Positions 27,696-36,660 of a stretch of DNA of 64,000 nt are shown one piece after another. The translations under genes were made by a program, and so were the position numbers. The notes under the pieces are model-generated. The model was not told the DNA's origin, searched no databases, and saw nothing but the letters and a program-made list of their open reading frames with translations. The stretch comes from Acinetobacter celticus (lineage in GTDB: Bacteria; Pseudomonadota; Gammaproteobacteria; Pseudomonadales; Moraxellaceae), in the NCBI RefSeq assembly GCF_001707755.1, contig NZ_MBDL01000010.1, positions 1 to 64,000 of the forward strand, given 5' to 3'. Numbering within the stretch: the stretch's first letter is position 1; each line of letters opens with the position of its first letter.

Positions 27696-28694
27696 ATGAA
27701 AGCAGCCTACATTAACCGTTACGGCAATATTGATGATGTACAACTGGATGAACAATCTAAGCCATTGATTACAGAAAATGAGGCACTTGTTAAAATACAT
27801 GCAGCAAGTATTAATCCTCTAGACTTAAGGGTTTTAGAAGGTGAATTTAAGGCTATTCTGCCTGTTAAGTTTCCTTTTATTTTAGGTAATGATTTTGCAG
27901 GTACAGTTTTTCAAGTTGGCGCAAATGTTAAACAGTTTAAAGCTGGTGATGAGGTGTATGCCAAGACTGACCAAAATGGTGCTTTTGCTGAATATACGGT
28001 AGTTCAGCAATCCTCGCTGGCTCTAAAACCTCAAAATATTTCTATGGAACTCGCAGCCTCTCTCCCTCTTGTTTCATTGACTGCATGGCAGGCTTTGGTT
28101 GAAATTGCGAAAGTTCAAGTAGGACAAAAAGTGCTTATTCATGCAGGTTCTGGCGGTGTTGGCTCAATTGCTATTCAGCTTGCAAAACACTTAGGTGCGA
28201 CTGTTGCAACGACCACGAGTGGTAAAAATGCTCAATGGGTCAAAGCATTAGGCGCAGACATTGTTATTGATTATAAAACGACTAATTTTGAACAGGAACT
28301 CAAAGACTATGACGTAGTCTTAGACACGCAAGGTGGAAAAATTTTAGAGAAATCTCTAAATGTCCTTAAGCGTGGTGGTCGAGTTATCAGTATATCGGGT
28401 CCACCCGATCGTGATTTCGCAGAAGCAATTCATGCAAATTGGTTGCTGAAATGTATTATTCCTCTTTTAAGTTGGTCAATCCGAAATAAAGCAAAAAAAC
28501 GAGGCATTACATATTCATTCCTATTTATGCAACCCAATGGGCAACACCTATCTGAACTTTCAAAGTTAGTCGAGTCTGGGAAAATAAATCCAATCGTTGA
28601 TAAAACTTATGCATTTACTGAAATTAAAGATGCTTTTCAATATGTGAATACTGGACGAGCAAAAGGCAAAGTCGTCTTAAAAATTGCAGAATAA
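27696..28694 (+). CDS. NADP-dependent oxidoreductase of the quinone-oxidoreductase (MDR) type
   Basis: Medium-chain dehydrogenase/reductase of 332 residues. The N-terminal GroES-like half starts MKAAYINRYGNIDDVQ and contains NPLDLRVLEGEF. The nucleotide-binding half contains LIHAGSGGVGSIAIQLAKHL, and zinc-ligand cysteines are absent, as in quinone oxidoreductases. The ATG at 27696 has GAGG eight bases upstream, so the longer frame from 27651 is rejected. Such enzymes reduce quinones or reactive alkenals, which fits control by the HxlR regulator encoded at 24378. Confidence 0.88.
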   Translation: MKAAYINRYGNIDDVQLDEQSKPLITENEALVKIHAASINPLDLRVLEGEFKAILPVKFPFILGNDFAGTVFQVGANVKQFKAGDEVYAKTDQNGAFAEYTVVQQSSLALKPQNISMELAASLPLVSLTAWQALVEIAKVQVGQKVLIHAGSGGVGSIAIQLAKHLGATVATTTSGKNAQWVKALGADIVIDYKTTNFEQELKDYDVVLDTQGGKILEKSLNVLKRGGRVISISGPPDRDFAEAIHANWLLKCIIPLLSWSIRNKAKKRGITYSFLFMQPNGQHLSELSKLVESGKINPIVDKTYAFTEIKDAFQYVNTGRAKGKVVLKIAE

Positions 28695-28710
28695 ATTCAG
28701 GGAAAAAAGA

Positions 28711-28739
28711 AAAATGGCATCGTTTGATGCCTTTTCTTC
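28711..28739 (+). terminator. Rho-independent terminator of the oxidoreductase gene
   Basis: GGCATC (28716-28721) and GATGCC (28726-28731) with a 4-base loop, followed by TTTTCTTC, 17 bp after the stop. Confidence 0.7.
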
Positions 28740-28965
28740 AATAAACGAGAGTAAGCTTCAATCGAATGAAAGAACTTATGGTTTTAAGCTTAGTTTTAAT
28801 AAAAATCTTAGGTTCATGAACCATGTTTTTTAAGTAAATTAATTTATCTAAATAAATTATTGAAAATAAAATATAAATTTTAATAATTTTTTGTGAACTA
28901 GAATTTAGGTAAACATAAGTTAAATAGAATATCCAAGACTGTGGCCTACACCCAAACCATCTGTT

Positions 28966-29057
28966 GCCACAGCTCGACATCGTGAATCTGCAAAATTGTA
29001 TTCACGATGCCAAGTATCCTAATGAACATAATATACGTTATGCCGAAATCTGCGAGC
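28966..29057. repeat. Intergenic hairpin + dif-like repeat, copy 1
   Basis: Begins GCCACAGCTCGACATCGTG. A hairpin (arms CTCGACATCGTGAAT and ATTCACGATGCC) is followed at 29021-29049 by a 29-bp core. On the minus strand this core reads ATTTCGGCATAA-CGTATA-TTATGTTCATT, close to Acinetobacter XerC/XerD dif-type sites but one base longer. The outer ends GCTCG...CGAGC also pair. Copies lie at 32165 and 43573 in the same orientation. Confidence 0.75.
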
Positions 29058-29431
29058 GAAGTTTTCAATTCTCTGGATAGGATTTCTAAAAGTTAGAATT
29101 GAACCACTATTAGCTTTAAAAGAATTTTAAGTAAATTATTTAAGAGCTAAATAAAACAACTCTTCTGAATATGCAATCACCCAAACCAGAATAAAAATAT
29201 TAGAAATACTATATTTGGTGTACTCAAGACCTTTAGAATACTTTCAGAGCGTTATCTAAATAGAGGGAAAAGGCTTTGTTTAAGATTCAATTTGATTGCT
29301 GGAATTTACAACTTAGAATTGAATGAAAAATGAGTTATGAAAGAAGTCTAATGGTAGCTTTTTTTGCAAAAATTATCTAGCATAAGCCAACGATTCAAAT
29401 CATTGAATGATTGGCTAAAGCAGGATTTTTG
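29058..29431. other. Gene-free stretch
   Basis: About 370 bp of AT-rich sequence with no supported frame. GGCTTTGTTTAAG at 29269-29281 may be a degenerate IS17-like left tip. Nothing else recognised. Confidence 0.3.
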
Positions 29432-30658
29432 TTAATTAAGATCTTTAATCACCACGTTTTTATGGTAAGCCTCGACAGGCTGACCCACGATAACACGGTC
29501 CTTAAGCGCCCCTTCTCGCCAACTTGAACGGTAAATGCCCATTTGGAAATAAGGTGACCACTTTTGATGGTAATTATTGACCCCAGTGATGTTGGCTACT
29601 TCTTTTCCATTATGTTTCACCACCACTTTCCCAGGAATCAGTTGATCGTTTGCATCAAGTTCTGACCATTGGATATCAAAATTCCAATCATTCCACTGGT
29701 TATATGCCACAGGTACATCTAAGACATAACGCTTCAAAAGCGTTTCTGGAACTGCCAATGGTGAAGTCATTGGCTTCAACTCATATAAATGTAACTGCCA
29801 CTCAGGTTTTAGACCTGAAAGTACCAAAGCTATTGGGGGATTCAAATTTTTTCCATTTAGGTTAAAGCCATGCCACTGTGCCAGTATTGTTCCATACTGA
29901 AATACTGGCCATGTTGAGGGAATATAGTGAGAAAAAGAATAGTTATAATGGCCCCAATCAAATTGCTTTCGTTGTATTTCCGCGCGATAACACTGACCAT
30001 CATCAGGCACGATAAATTTGGCAACATTCTGCCCTGTACCAGCAGGATCTTTAACAATTGTTGCTGAACTACGATTTTCAAAGTGGAGGGCCATTGCATT
30101 CCACGTCGATAGATCATTACTGTATTTATCGACACGAATCGTCCCTGTCTCAAACCCATCACGAAAAATAACCTTACCCTTTTCTTCCGTATTGTCTACC
30201 AATACATCATCATTTTCAGTGTCTGGTATCACATCAGATGGATTAACAACTTGTTCTACATTTCTCGCGAAGACCTGTATTTTAACCGTGGTGGTTTGAC
30301 TGTCTTGTTGACCATCATTTACCACTAAACTCAATTCATAATCTCCAGCACGGTCTGGAATAAAATGAAATATTTTATCCGTACTAGCACCAAAACTTGG
30401 GAAACTATTTTCAGGATTTTTAACGACTGCCCAACGATAATTCAATGTTGTCGCGCTATCATCAGTACTTTCAGAACCATCTAAAAGTATGCTATCCCCA
30501 ACCATAGCGCTGTCTTGCGTTGATTGAATTATGCCTACAGGCACTTCATTCTGAATATCTTTTACCGTTGCCGTTGTTGACTGATCACCCTGACCTCCCC
30601 CGCAAGCACCCATCCCTAAAACTGTAGTAAAAACTAAAAAGTATCTAATTTTATTCAT
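29432..30658 (-). CDS. Lipoprotein with PKD-like domain and polysaccharide-lyase domain
   Basis: A 408-residue predicted lipoprotein: signal with lipobox GMGAC (C19). An Ig/PKD-type beta-domain follows (about 40-135; ILLDGSESTDDSATTLNYRW, FIPDRAGDYELSLVVNDG). The C-terminal domain (about 165-405) resembles the heparin-lyase-like polysaccharide lyase family (FRDGFETG, CYRAEIQRKQFDWGHYNYSF, WHGFNLNG, YRSSWREG). It should sit on the cell surface or in the periplasm and bind or cleave an acidic polysaccharide, perhaps capsule or a host or algal glycan. The gene stands alone between two direct repeats, which suggests acquired cargo. Confidence 0.75.
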   Translation of the reverse strand: MNKIRYFLVFTTVLGMGACGGGQGDQSTTATVKDIQNEVPVGIIQSTQDSAMVGDSILLDGSESTDDSATTLNYRWAVVKNPENSFPSFGASTDKIFHFIPDRAGDYELSLVVNDGQQDSQTTTVKIQVFARNVEQVVNPSDVIPDTENDDVLVDNTEEKGKVIFRDGFETGTIRVDKYSNDLSTWNAMALHFENRSSATIVKDPAGTGQNVAKFIVPDDGQCYRAEIQRKQFDWGHYNYSFSHYIPSTWPVFQYGTILAQWHGFNLNGKNLNPPIALVLSGLKPEWQLHLYELKPMTSPLAVPETLLKRYVLDVPVAYNQWNDWNFDIQWSELDANDQLIPGKVVVKHNGKEVANITGVNNYHQKWSPYFQMGIYRSSWREGALKDRVIVGQPVEAYHKNVVIKDLN

Positions 30659-30986
30659 GCAAATGCACTCTATTTATACACACCCAGAATTAGCCATGTA
30701 CCTTACTTCGTCCATATCTCTTTGAGAATAGGAAACAGTTGAACATGGCCAAATTCAATTTTTAAATACCTAAAAACAAGCTTCATCTTAAACAATGAAA
30801 TACATCGCGTTACTTATTGATAAAAGATCAATTTTTCTCAAAATCAACCTTTCAGCGTAGCCTCCTCATCTTATAACATTATGGAATTTCAGCTCTGCTT
30901 TTTTGATGACTGAACACCTTAAAAAATGATTATAAGGAGTTAATATCTAAAAAAAGCAATAAAAACCAAAAAAGGAATGTAATATT
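30659..30986. other. Gene-free stretch between two 5' ends
   Basis: About 330 bp upstream of the lyase lipoprotein (minus strand) and of the broken exported-protein gene (plus strand). AT-rich, presumably holding both promoters. No clear operator seen. Confidence 0.35.
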
Positions 30987-31106
30987 ATGAAATTAGTTTT
31001 AAAAACTGTTTTTACCCATCGCTTTTATTTATGTAATTCCAGCCACTCAAGCTGCCACTTCTGATGGAAAAACATGGGGGTTTCTGCGGGCTCGTTACAT
31101 GTAGTA
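30987..31106 (+). pseudogene. 5' remnant of an exported protein gene truncated by an IS
   Basis: An AAGGA site and ATG open MKLVLKTVFT. After one frame correction the sequence continues IAFIYVIPATQAATSDGKTW, a signal peptide with an AxA-type cleavage site followed by the start of a mature protein. It is cut at the left inverted repeat of the IS at 31107. The mature start resembles small outer-membrane proteins of the OmpW type, but too little remains to name it. Confidence 0.5.
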
Positions 31107-31653
31107 GGCTTTGTTGCACAAACCTACCATCAAAGGCTTATCAACAAAATAATTTCCAAATGACTAAGCCTACACCTAAAATCTATCGTACAACGAATTG
31201 GTCTTCTCATAATCGAGTCTTAATCAATCGAGGAAATATCTCGATTTGGTTTGATCCTACTACTCAATGGGCGACTGCCGACAAGTAATTTCAGATCGAC
31301 AAGCACACGCGGTGATTCCGCCAAGAAAAAATGCGAAGCTCTGGAAAGATAAAACTCTGAGACCTTTACAGAGAAATGAATTATTGAAAACAGTCAAACG
31401 CCTAGGAAGAGCCATTTGGAAAAAGTGGTCAGGGTACCATCGTCGAAGTTTGGTAAAACCAAGATGCATTGCGTTAAATTATTAGGCGATAAACTGAGTG
31501 CAAGGAATTTTCAAAGTCAAGTCAATGAGATTCATGCACGTGTAGCAGTCCTCAATAAATTCACTGAATTAGGTCGGCCTCATACTCAAGTTGTCACTTA
31601 AATTTGAGGCGATATGGGGAACTTTAATTTATAAATCTTTGTGCAACAAAGCC
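31107..31653 (+). mobile_element. Internally deleted IS17-like element (MITE-like), intact ends
   Basis: Perfect 16-bp terminal inverted repeats GGCTTTGTTGCACAAA (31107-31122 and its complement at 31638-31653) enclose 547 bp. The first about 36 transposase codons (MTKPTPKIYRTTNWSSHNRV...FDPTTQW) are joined directly to the C-terminal third (ADKQVISDRQAHAV region onward), also frameshifted. Compared with the roughly 1-kb copy at 7496 about 500 bp are missing. No clear target duplication flanks it. It cannot make transposase but could be mobilised in trans. Confidence 0.8.
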
Positions 31654-31888
31654 TTTTTTTTACTAAGAAAAATTTAATAAATTTCGAATTTAAATCATAA
31701 ATTCCGTACATTTATTAAAAAGCTTTCTTTGAATTATTAATTATTTGAAATATTTTATGCATCAGCACTGTTGTAAATAGGAAGATAAGCTGTAATTTTC
31801 TATGTTAATTACGTTTAAATCCCAACCCTCTCATTTTCCAACTAGCTCAGGTTATAATAATGGCCTCCCAAAATATGGTTGATCTATT

Positions 31889-32125
31889 ATGAACACCTCC
31901 AATGACCCTTTACACGGCAAAAAACTTGCTGACATTTTGGATGAATTATTGGATTACTACGGTGGCTTTGAAGGCTTAAATCGTAAAATTGAAATTAGAT
32001 GTTTTTGCATAGATCCAAGTGTTAAATCATCATTGCGATTCTTACGTACCACTCCATGGGCACGTGAAAAAGTAGAAAGCTTATATTTGTATGTCTTACG
32101 CCAAAAAGCTAAACAGAAATCGTAG
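31889..32125 (+). CDS. VF530 family (DUF2132) DNA-binding-like protein
   Basis: A 78-residue protein with the full VF530 pattern: NDPLHGKKLADILDELLDYY, GGFEGLNRKIEIRCFCIDPS, KSSLRFLRTTPWAREKVESL, YLYVL. The family is a small helical fold found in many proteobacteria and thought to bind nucleic acid. Its cellular role is not established. It stands alone between an IS remnant and repeat copy 2. Confidence 0.88.
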   Translation: MNTSNDPLHGKKLADILDELLDYYGGFEGLNRKIEIRCFCIDPSVKSSLRFLRTTPWAREKVESLYLYVLRQKAKQKS

Positions 32126-32164
32126 CTATCAAAACCCTAGCCTCAGCATAATATTTTATACCAT

Positions 32165-32257
32165 GCCACAGCTCGACATCGTGAATCTCTAAAATTATAT
32201 TCACGATGCCGAGTATACTAATGAACATAATATACGTGATGCCGAAATCTACGCGCG
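32165..32257. repeat. Intergenic hairpin + dif-like repeat, copy 2
   Basis: Same orientation as copy 1 and nearly identical. Begins GCCACAGCTCGACATCGTG, with the dif-like 29-bp core at 32220-32248 (minus strand ATTTCGGCATCA-CGTATA-TTATGTTCATT). With copy 1 it brackets about 3.1 kb. Confidence 0.75.
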
Positions 32258-32377
32258 GATTCTATCGATGTGATGATCTAATCTTATAACCAATATTTTT
32301 AACTTTTTAATTTCTTCATCACGATCTAAATTCGATTCCTGCAACTGCACTAGCACGGTCTCCAGTAGATCGCGCAT
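32249..32377 (-). other. Short open frame, possible gene remnant
   Basis: An ATG-started frame of 42 residues (MRDLLETVLVQLQESNLDRD, then EEIKKLKILVIRLDHHIDRI). It is strongly amphipathic and coiled-coil-like, and the frame is open for 17 more codons upstream. It ends inside repeat copy 2. It may be the tail of a deleted gene or a small protein. No family recognised. Confidence 0.3.
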
Positions 32378-32511
32378 ATACACATAATCGTCTTTGTCTA
32401 AAGAACCCTTTTTCCTGTCGTAATTGACGGTTCACAGATTAAGATTATAGTGAAACTGTAAATTCATATTTTTTAAATAGCTAGTTATTAAAAGCATTTA
32501 AGCCATAACGA

Positions 32512-33414
32512 CTAAAGATTTGATAAAGTATCCTGTAAAAAATTGATAAACCATTTTTGTGCTAAAACATCGGCTGTTTTTTTATGCCAATGTAAAGTGA
32601 CATCAAACTCTGGTAAATCAAAAGGCACATCAAATACCCTAATTGCAGGATTAGACTGGTAATACTTCCCAATACGTGACGGAACCGTCACAATTAAATT
32701 ATGCTTTTCAATCAGTTCATTTAAAATACTGAACTGTGGTACCCTTAATTTAATTTTGCGTCTTAAATTTTGTTTACTTAAATAGTTTTCAATTAGACTA
32801 TGTCCTGTTGTCGCTGAAACTACGGCATGATTTTCTTCTAAAAAATGCTCTAATGTAAACTTCTCCTGAATTGACTGGATATTTTTGCTAACTAAACAAA
32901 CATACTTTTCTTGAAATAAGGTCAGCGTATTTAAATTCTTATCCTCTAAATTTTTATTACAAATTGCAGCATCAATCTTTCCAGTTACCAACCAATCAGA
33001 CAACTTATTCATGTCGACAGTGACGACTTCTAAAGAAATTTCTGGTGCAATTTGCTCCAAACGAGAAAGAATTAAAGGTAAAAAATACCGCCCACCAATG
33101 TCAGTTAATGCCACCCTAAAACAACGATCACTGTGATTAAAATCGAATTCCTTAACATCATTGATGACATTTTCAATATCTAATAAAGGTTGATTCAATG
33201 AATCATAAAGCTGTGTCGCATAAAAAGTAGGAATCATTCCCTCTTTTGTTCGAGTAAACAACTGATCTTTCATTAAATATCTTAAGCGCGATAGACTATG
33301 ACTTACAGACGGCTGTGTAATATTTAAATGTTCGGCTGCAATACTTACACTACGCGTATCAAAAATTGTAATAAAGACTTTTATCAGATTTAAATCGACC
33401 ATAAATGACTCCAT
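32512..33414 (-). CDS. LysR-family regulator, probable regulator of the mandelate cluster
   Basis: LysR-type regulator of 300 residues. The helix-turn-helix is in SVSIAAEHLNITQPSVSHSL and SRLRYLMKDQLFTRTKEGMI (about residues 20-60). The rest is the periplasmic-binding-protein-like effector domain. It is divergent from the aromatic-acid transporter at 33802 with 387 bp between them, the usual layout for a LysR protein controlling the neighbouring operon. The inducer is probably mandelate or a downstream aromatic; this is inferred from context. Confidence 0.87.
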   Translation of the reverse strand: MESFMVDLNLIKVFITIFDTRSVSIAAEHLNITQPSVSHSLSRLRYLMKDQLFTRTKEGMIPTFYATQLYDSLNQPLLDIENVINDVKEFDFNHSDRCFRVALTDIGGRYFLPLILSRLEQIAPEISLEVVTVDMNKLSDWLVTGKIDAAICNKNLEDKNLNTLTLFQEKYVCLVSKNIQSIQEKFTLEHFLEENHAVVSATTGHSLIENYLSKQNLRRKIKLRVPQFSILNELIEKHNLIVTVPSRIGKYYQSNPAIRVFDVPFDLPEFDVTLHWHKKTADVLAQKWFINFLQDTLSNL

Positions 33415-33445
33415 GTCTTAGCCATAAAGTGAACACATTTTTTAC

Positions 33446-33459
33446 TTATCTCATGATAA
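33446..33459. promoter_or_regulatory. Palindrome before the LysR gene
   Basis: TTATCTCATGATAA, an interrupted palindrome with T-N11-A spacing 32 bp before the LysR start. It may be part of a LysR-type binding site in the divergent promoter region 33415-33801, which otherwise is AT-rich with no gene. Confidence 0.35.
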
Positions 33460-33801
33460 ATAAAAAGAATGAAATAATTTAAAAAACCTTAATTCTCTTT
33501 TTATTCATTTACCAATGTAATAAACCATTTTGCTCTTTTATCGAAAAATTAGGGGTTTATCTCACGTCAATAATGCATTTAACACTATAGATAATAACTA
33601 TATTTAATCATATTTTTTATTAATTTGATCTATAAGTTTAATCCCCATAAGATGATTCATGAAAATTAGTACATATGATTGTTAAGTAAAATCTATTCAG
33701 ATGAGGATGTCTGAAAGAGAATAATTAGTAAATTAAAATTGATTATGTTTCATCTCGATGAATTTTAAATCATTTTTAATTTTATGCGAAGGACGGACGC
33801 G

Positions 33802-35130
33802 ATGCAAAAAATTAATGCTGCAACCCTAATTGATAAGGCTCCCTTAAATAAACATCATAAAATTTTGGTGTTTTGGTGTGCCATTGTTATGTTATTTGAT
33901 GGTTATGATCTGGTCATTTATGGCTCAGTTTTGCCTCATTTGATGAAAGAATGGCAACTGACGCCACAAACTGCTGGGCTATTAGGTGCGGCTTCCCTCA
34001 TGGGGATGATGCTAGGTGCAGTAACACTTGGCATGGCTGCCGATAAGTTTGGTCGCAAAAATATCATTATTGCTTGTACCATTCTATCGAGTCTTGCTGT
34101 TGCTATGAATGGCTTTGCTCAAGACACAACAACCTTTTTCATCTGTCGTTTATTAACAGGCATCGGTTTAGGTGGAGCAGTGCCTAATTTAGTCACCATT
34201 ATTAAAGAAATGGCCCCTGGTACTCATCGTAACCGTTTAATTAATTTAGTATTAGCATTTTATGGGGTTGGTGCGATCATTTCAGGTCTAGCAGGCTTAT
34301 TCCTTATCCCTACTTTTGGTTGGCAAGCCACCTTTTGGGTTGCGGGGATCTGTATTCTTCTTATTCCTTTAATGTATAAAACCTTCCCAGAGTCAATTAG
34401 TTATCTAATTCAGAAAAACCAACAATCCGAAGTGGTTAAAACTCTAAAAAAATTCAATCCAGCACATCAACATCAACCTGCCATGCATTATGTGGTTGAA
34501 ACCACAGCATCTAAACAAAAAATTCCTGTGGTTGGTTTATTTACCGAAAATAAAGCAATAGGCACCTTATTAATCTGGTCTGGTTTTGCCATGGTCATGT
34601 TGATGGTCTACGGTCTGAATACGTGGTTGCCAAAACTGATGAATGTTGGCGGATATTCTTTAGGTTCAAGCATCACGTTCCTTGTGACTTTAAATGTTGG
34701 CGCGATTATAGGAACATTGATTTTTGGTGTACTGGCTGATAAATGGGGTGCGAAATCAACACTCATCTTCGGTTACTTACTTTCTGCGGCATCAATTAGT
34801 TGCTTAGGTTTCCACCCACCTACGCTTGTACTTAGTGCATTATTAATGATTGCAGGTGGAGCAACTGTCGGCTCAATGTCAGTCATTCATACTTTAGCTG
34901 CCGATTTTTATCCAGCAAACATTCGCTCAACTGGCGTCAGTTTTTCTGCAGCGATGGGACGTTTTGGAGCAATTTCTGGCCCTTTATTTGGCGGTTATCT
35001 TTTGGCTATTAACCTGCCATTTCAACAAAACTTTATCCTCTTTGCAATTCCAGGCCTGATTGGTGCAATTGCAATCGGACTATTTACTCAAAAAAAAATT
35101 GTAGCAACAACACAAATGGTTAAAGGATAA
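33802..35130 (+). CDS. MFS aromatic acid:H+ symporter (AAHS family)
   Basis: Inner-membrane transporter of 442 residues with twelve hydrophobic helices. AAHS family motifs: FDGYDLVIYGSVLPHLMKEW in helix 1 with the conserved aspartates, GMAADKFGRKNI between helices 2 and 3, and LADKWGAKSTLI in the second half. BenK, PcaK and VanK belong here. The cluster context points to mandelate or benzoylformate as substrate. The ATG at 33802 has AAGGA and GGA upstream and is preferred over the ATG at 33784, which has no ribosome site. Confidence 0.87.
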   Translation: MQKINAATLIDKAPLNKHHKILVFWCAIVMLFDGYDLVIYGSVLPHLMKEWQLTPQTAGLLGAASLMGMMLGAVTLGMAADKFGRKNIIIACTILSSLAVAMNGFAQDTTTFFICRLLTGIGLGGAVPNLVTIIKEMAPGTHRNRLINLVLAFYGVGAIISGLAGLFLIPTFGWQATFWVAGICILLIPLMYKTFPESISYLIQKNQQSEVVKTLKKFNPAHQHQPAMHYVVETTASKQKIPVVGLFTENKAIGTLLIWSGFAMVMLMVYGLNTWLPKLMNVGGYSLGSSITFLVTLNVGAIIGTLIFGVLADKWGAKSTLIFGYLLSAASISCLGFHPPTLVLSALLMIAGGATVGSMSVIHTLAADFYPANIRSTGVSFSAAMGRFGAISGPLFGGYLLAINLPFQQNFILFAIPGLIGAIAIGLFTQKKIVATTQMVKG

Positions 35131-35134
35131 AAAT

Positions 35135-36604
35135 ATGACTATTCAAGCAAAAGCAATTGAACAAATCTGGCAAGAGCATATTTTTCAGGGTAGCTGGGTA
35201 AAAAGCGAAAATCCATCATTTAATATTATTAACCCTGCTACAGGTACAACCATTTCTTCTGTACCTTTCGCTTCGGTGAACAATGTGAATTCTTCTGTTG
35301 AAATTGCAACTCAAGCACAACAGTCATGGAAAAATACCACTTTTGAAACCCGTGCCAAAATCTTGCGAAAAGCAGCACAATTATTTGAACAAAACATTCA
35401 AACCTTTATTGAATGGAATGTACAAGAATGTGGTTCTACCCTCTTAAAAGCGGGTTGGGAAGCCAATGCCTGTATTGAACAGTTGTATATGGCAGCCTCT
35501 ATGCCAATGGCCTCTTCTGGTGAAATTTTCCCATCCTCTATTCCAAACCGTACCAATGTTTGGCAACGTGTGCCATTGGGTGTAGTCAGTGTTATTTCTC
35601 CATGGAATTTCCCACTCTTACTTTCAATTCGCTCTATTGCTCCAGCTTTAGCAATGGGAAATAGTGTGATTTTAAAACCTTCCGAGTTTAGTAATATTAC
35701 AGGTGGTGCCTTGTTGGCATGGCTATTTGAAATGGCGGAATTACCTGAAGGAACTTTTCAAGTACTCAGCGGTGAAAGTCAGATTGGTGAAGCATTAGTC
35801 AACCACCCTCAAGTCAATATGATTTCCTTTACGGGCTCAACAGGTGTAGGCAAGAAAATTGCCGAAGCATGTGCCAAGCAATTGAAAAAATGTGCATTAG
35901 AACTCGGCGGTAATAATGCCATCATTATCTGTGAAGATGCTGATCTTGATACAGCTGTGAATAATGCAGTTTGGGGAACTTTCCTTCATCAGGGTCAAAT
36001 TTGTATGCAAACTGGACGCCATTTGGTTCATCGCAGTATTGCAGATGCATATATTCAAAAATTAAAAGAAAAAGCATTAGCACTTAATGTCGGCGATCCA
36101 TCCGCACCTGATACCCATTTAGGCCCATTAATTAATGCCGCCCAACACCAAAAAGTCAGTAACTTGGTAGAAGCAGCAGTCAATAATGGCGCAATATTAG
36201 AATGTGGTGGTAAAGGTGAAAACTTATTTTTCCATCCGACTGTCATAACAAATATCAGTAAAGATGATCCCATTTTTACTGATGAAATTTTTGGACCAGT
36301 GGCACCTGTACTCATTTTTGATGATATTGCTGATGCAATTGAAATTGTTAATTCATCTAAATATGGACTGGCAGTGGCAATTCATACGGCGCGTACGGCA
36401 TGGGCATTTGAATTGGCCAAAAAAATTAAGAGTGGCATGGTTCATATTAATGATCAGACTGTTAATAATGAATATCATGTCCCTTTTGGTGGTATGGGCG
36501 AATCAGGTTATGGTGGACGCTTTGGTGGCCCAGCAAACTTTGATGAGTTTAGCCAACGCCAATGGGTCAGCATCTTAGATAAAGGTATTCAATATCCATT
36601 ATAA
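35135..36604 (+). CDS. Benzaldehyde dehydrogenase (NAD-dependent ALDH)
   Basis: Aldehyde dehydrogenase of 489 residues. VISPWNFPLLLSIRSIAPAL, FTGSTGVGKKIAEACAKQL, the glutamate in CALELGGNNAI, and the catalytic cysteine in GQICMQTGRH are all present. The N-terminal EHIFQGSWVKS and overall pattern fit the XylC/AreC-type benzaldehyde dehydrogenases. It starts 4 bp after the transporter stop, so the two form an operon. Role: oxidises the benzaldehyde made by benzoylformate decarboxylase (41781) to benzoate. Confidence 0.85.
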   Translation: MTIQAKAIEQIWQEHIFQGSWVKSENPSFNIINPATGTTISSVPFASVNNVNSSVEIATQAQQSWKNTTFETRAKILRKAAQLFEQNIQTFIEWNVQECGSTLLKAGWEANACIEQLYMAASMPMASSGEIFPSSIPNRTNVWQRVPLGVVSVISPWNFPLLLSIRSIAPALAMGNSVILKPSEFSNITGGALLAWLFEMAELPEGTFQVLSGESQIGEALVNHPQVNMISFTGSTGVGKKIAEACAKQLKKCALELGGNNAIIICEDADLDTAVNNAVWGTFLHQGQICMQTGRHLVHRSIADAYIQKLKEKALALNVGDPSAPDTHLGPLINAAQHQKVSNLVEAAVNNGAILECGGKGENLFFHPTVITNISKDDPIFTDEIFGPVAPVLIFDDIADAIEIVNSSKYGLAVAIHTARTAWAFELAKKIKSGMVHINDQTVNNEYHVPFGGMGESGYGGRFGGPANFDEFSQRQWVSILDKGIQYPL

Positions 36605-36630
36605 ATAATGGTATTTAGACCCAATAAAAG

Positions 36631-36660
36631 AAAACCCCAGTTCAAAAAACTGGGGTTTTC
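36631..36660 (+). terminator. Strong terminator of the transporter/aldehyde dehydrogenase operon
   Basis: AAAACCCCAGTT and AACTGGGGTTTT arms, 12 bp paired, with a short A-rich loop, 27 bp after the stop. Confidence 0.85.

Noticed and set aside
28738..28980. Minus-strand frame of 80 codons
   Set aside because: Low-complexity AT-rich composition, overlaps a terminator and ends in the hairpin repeat; no ribosome site.
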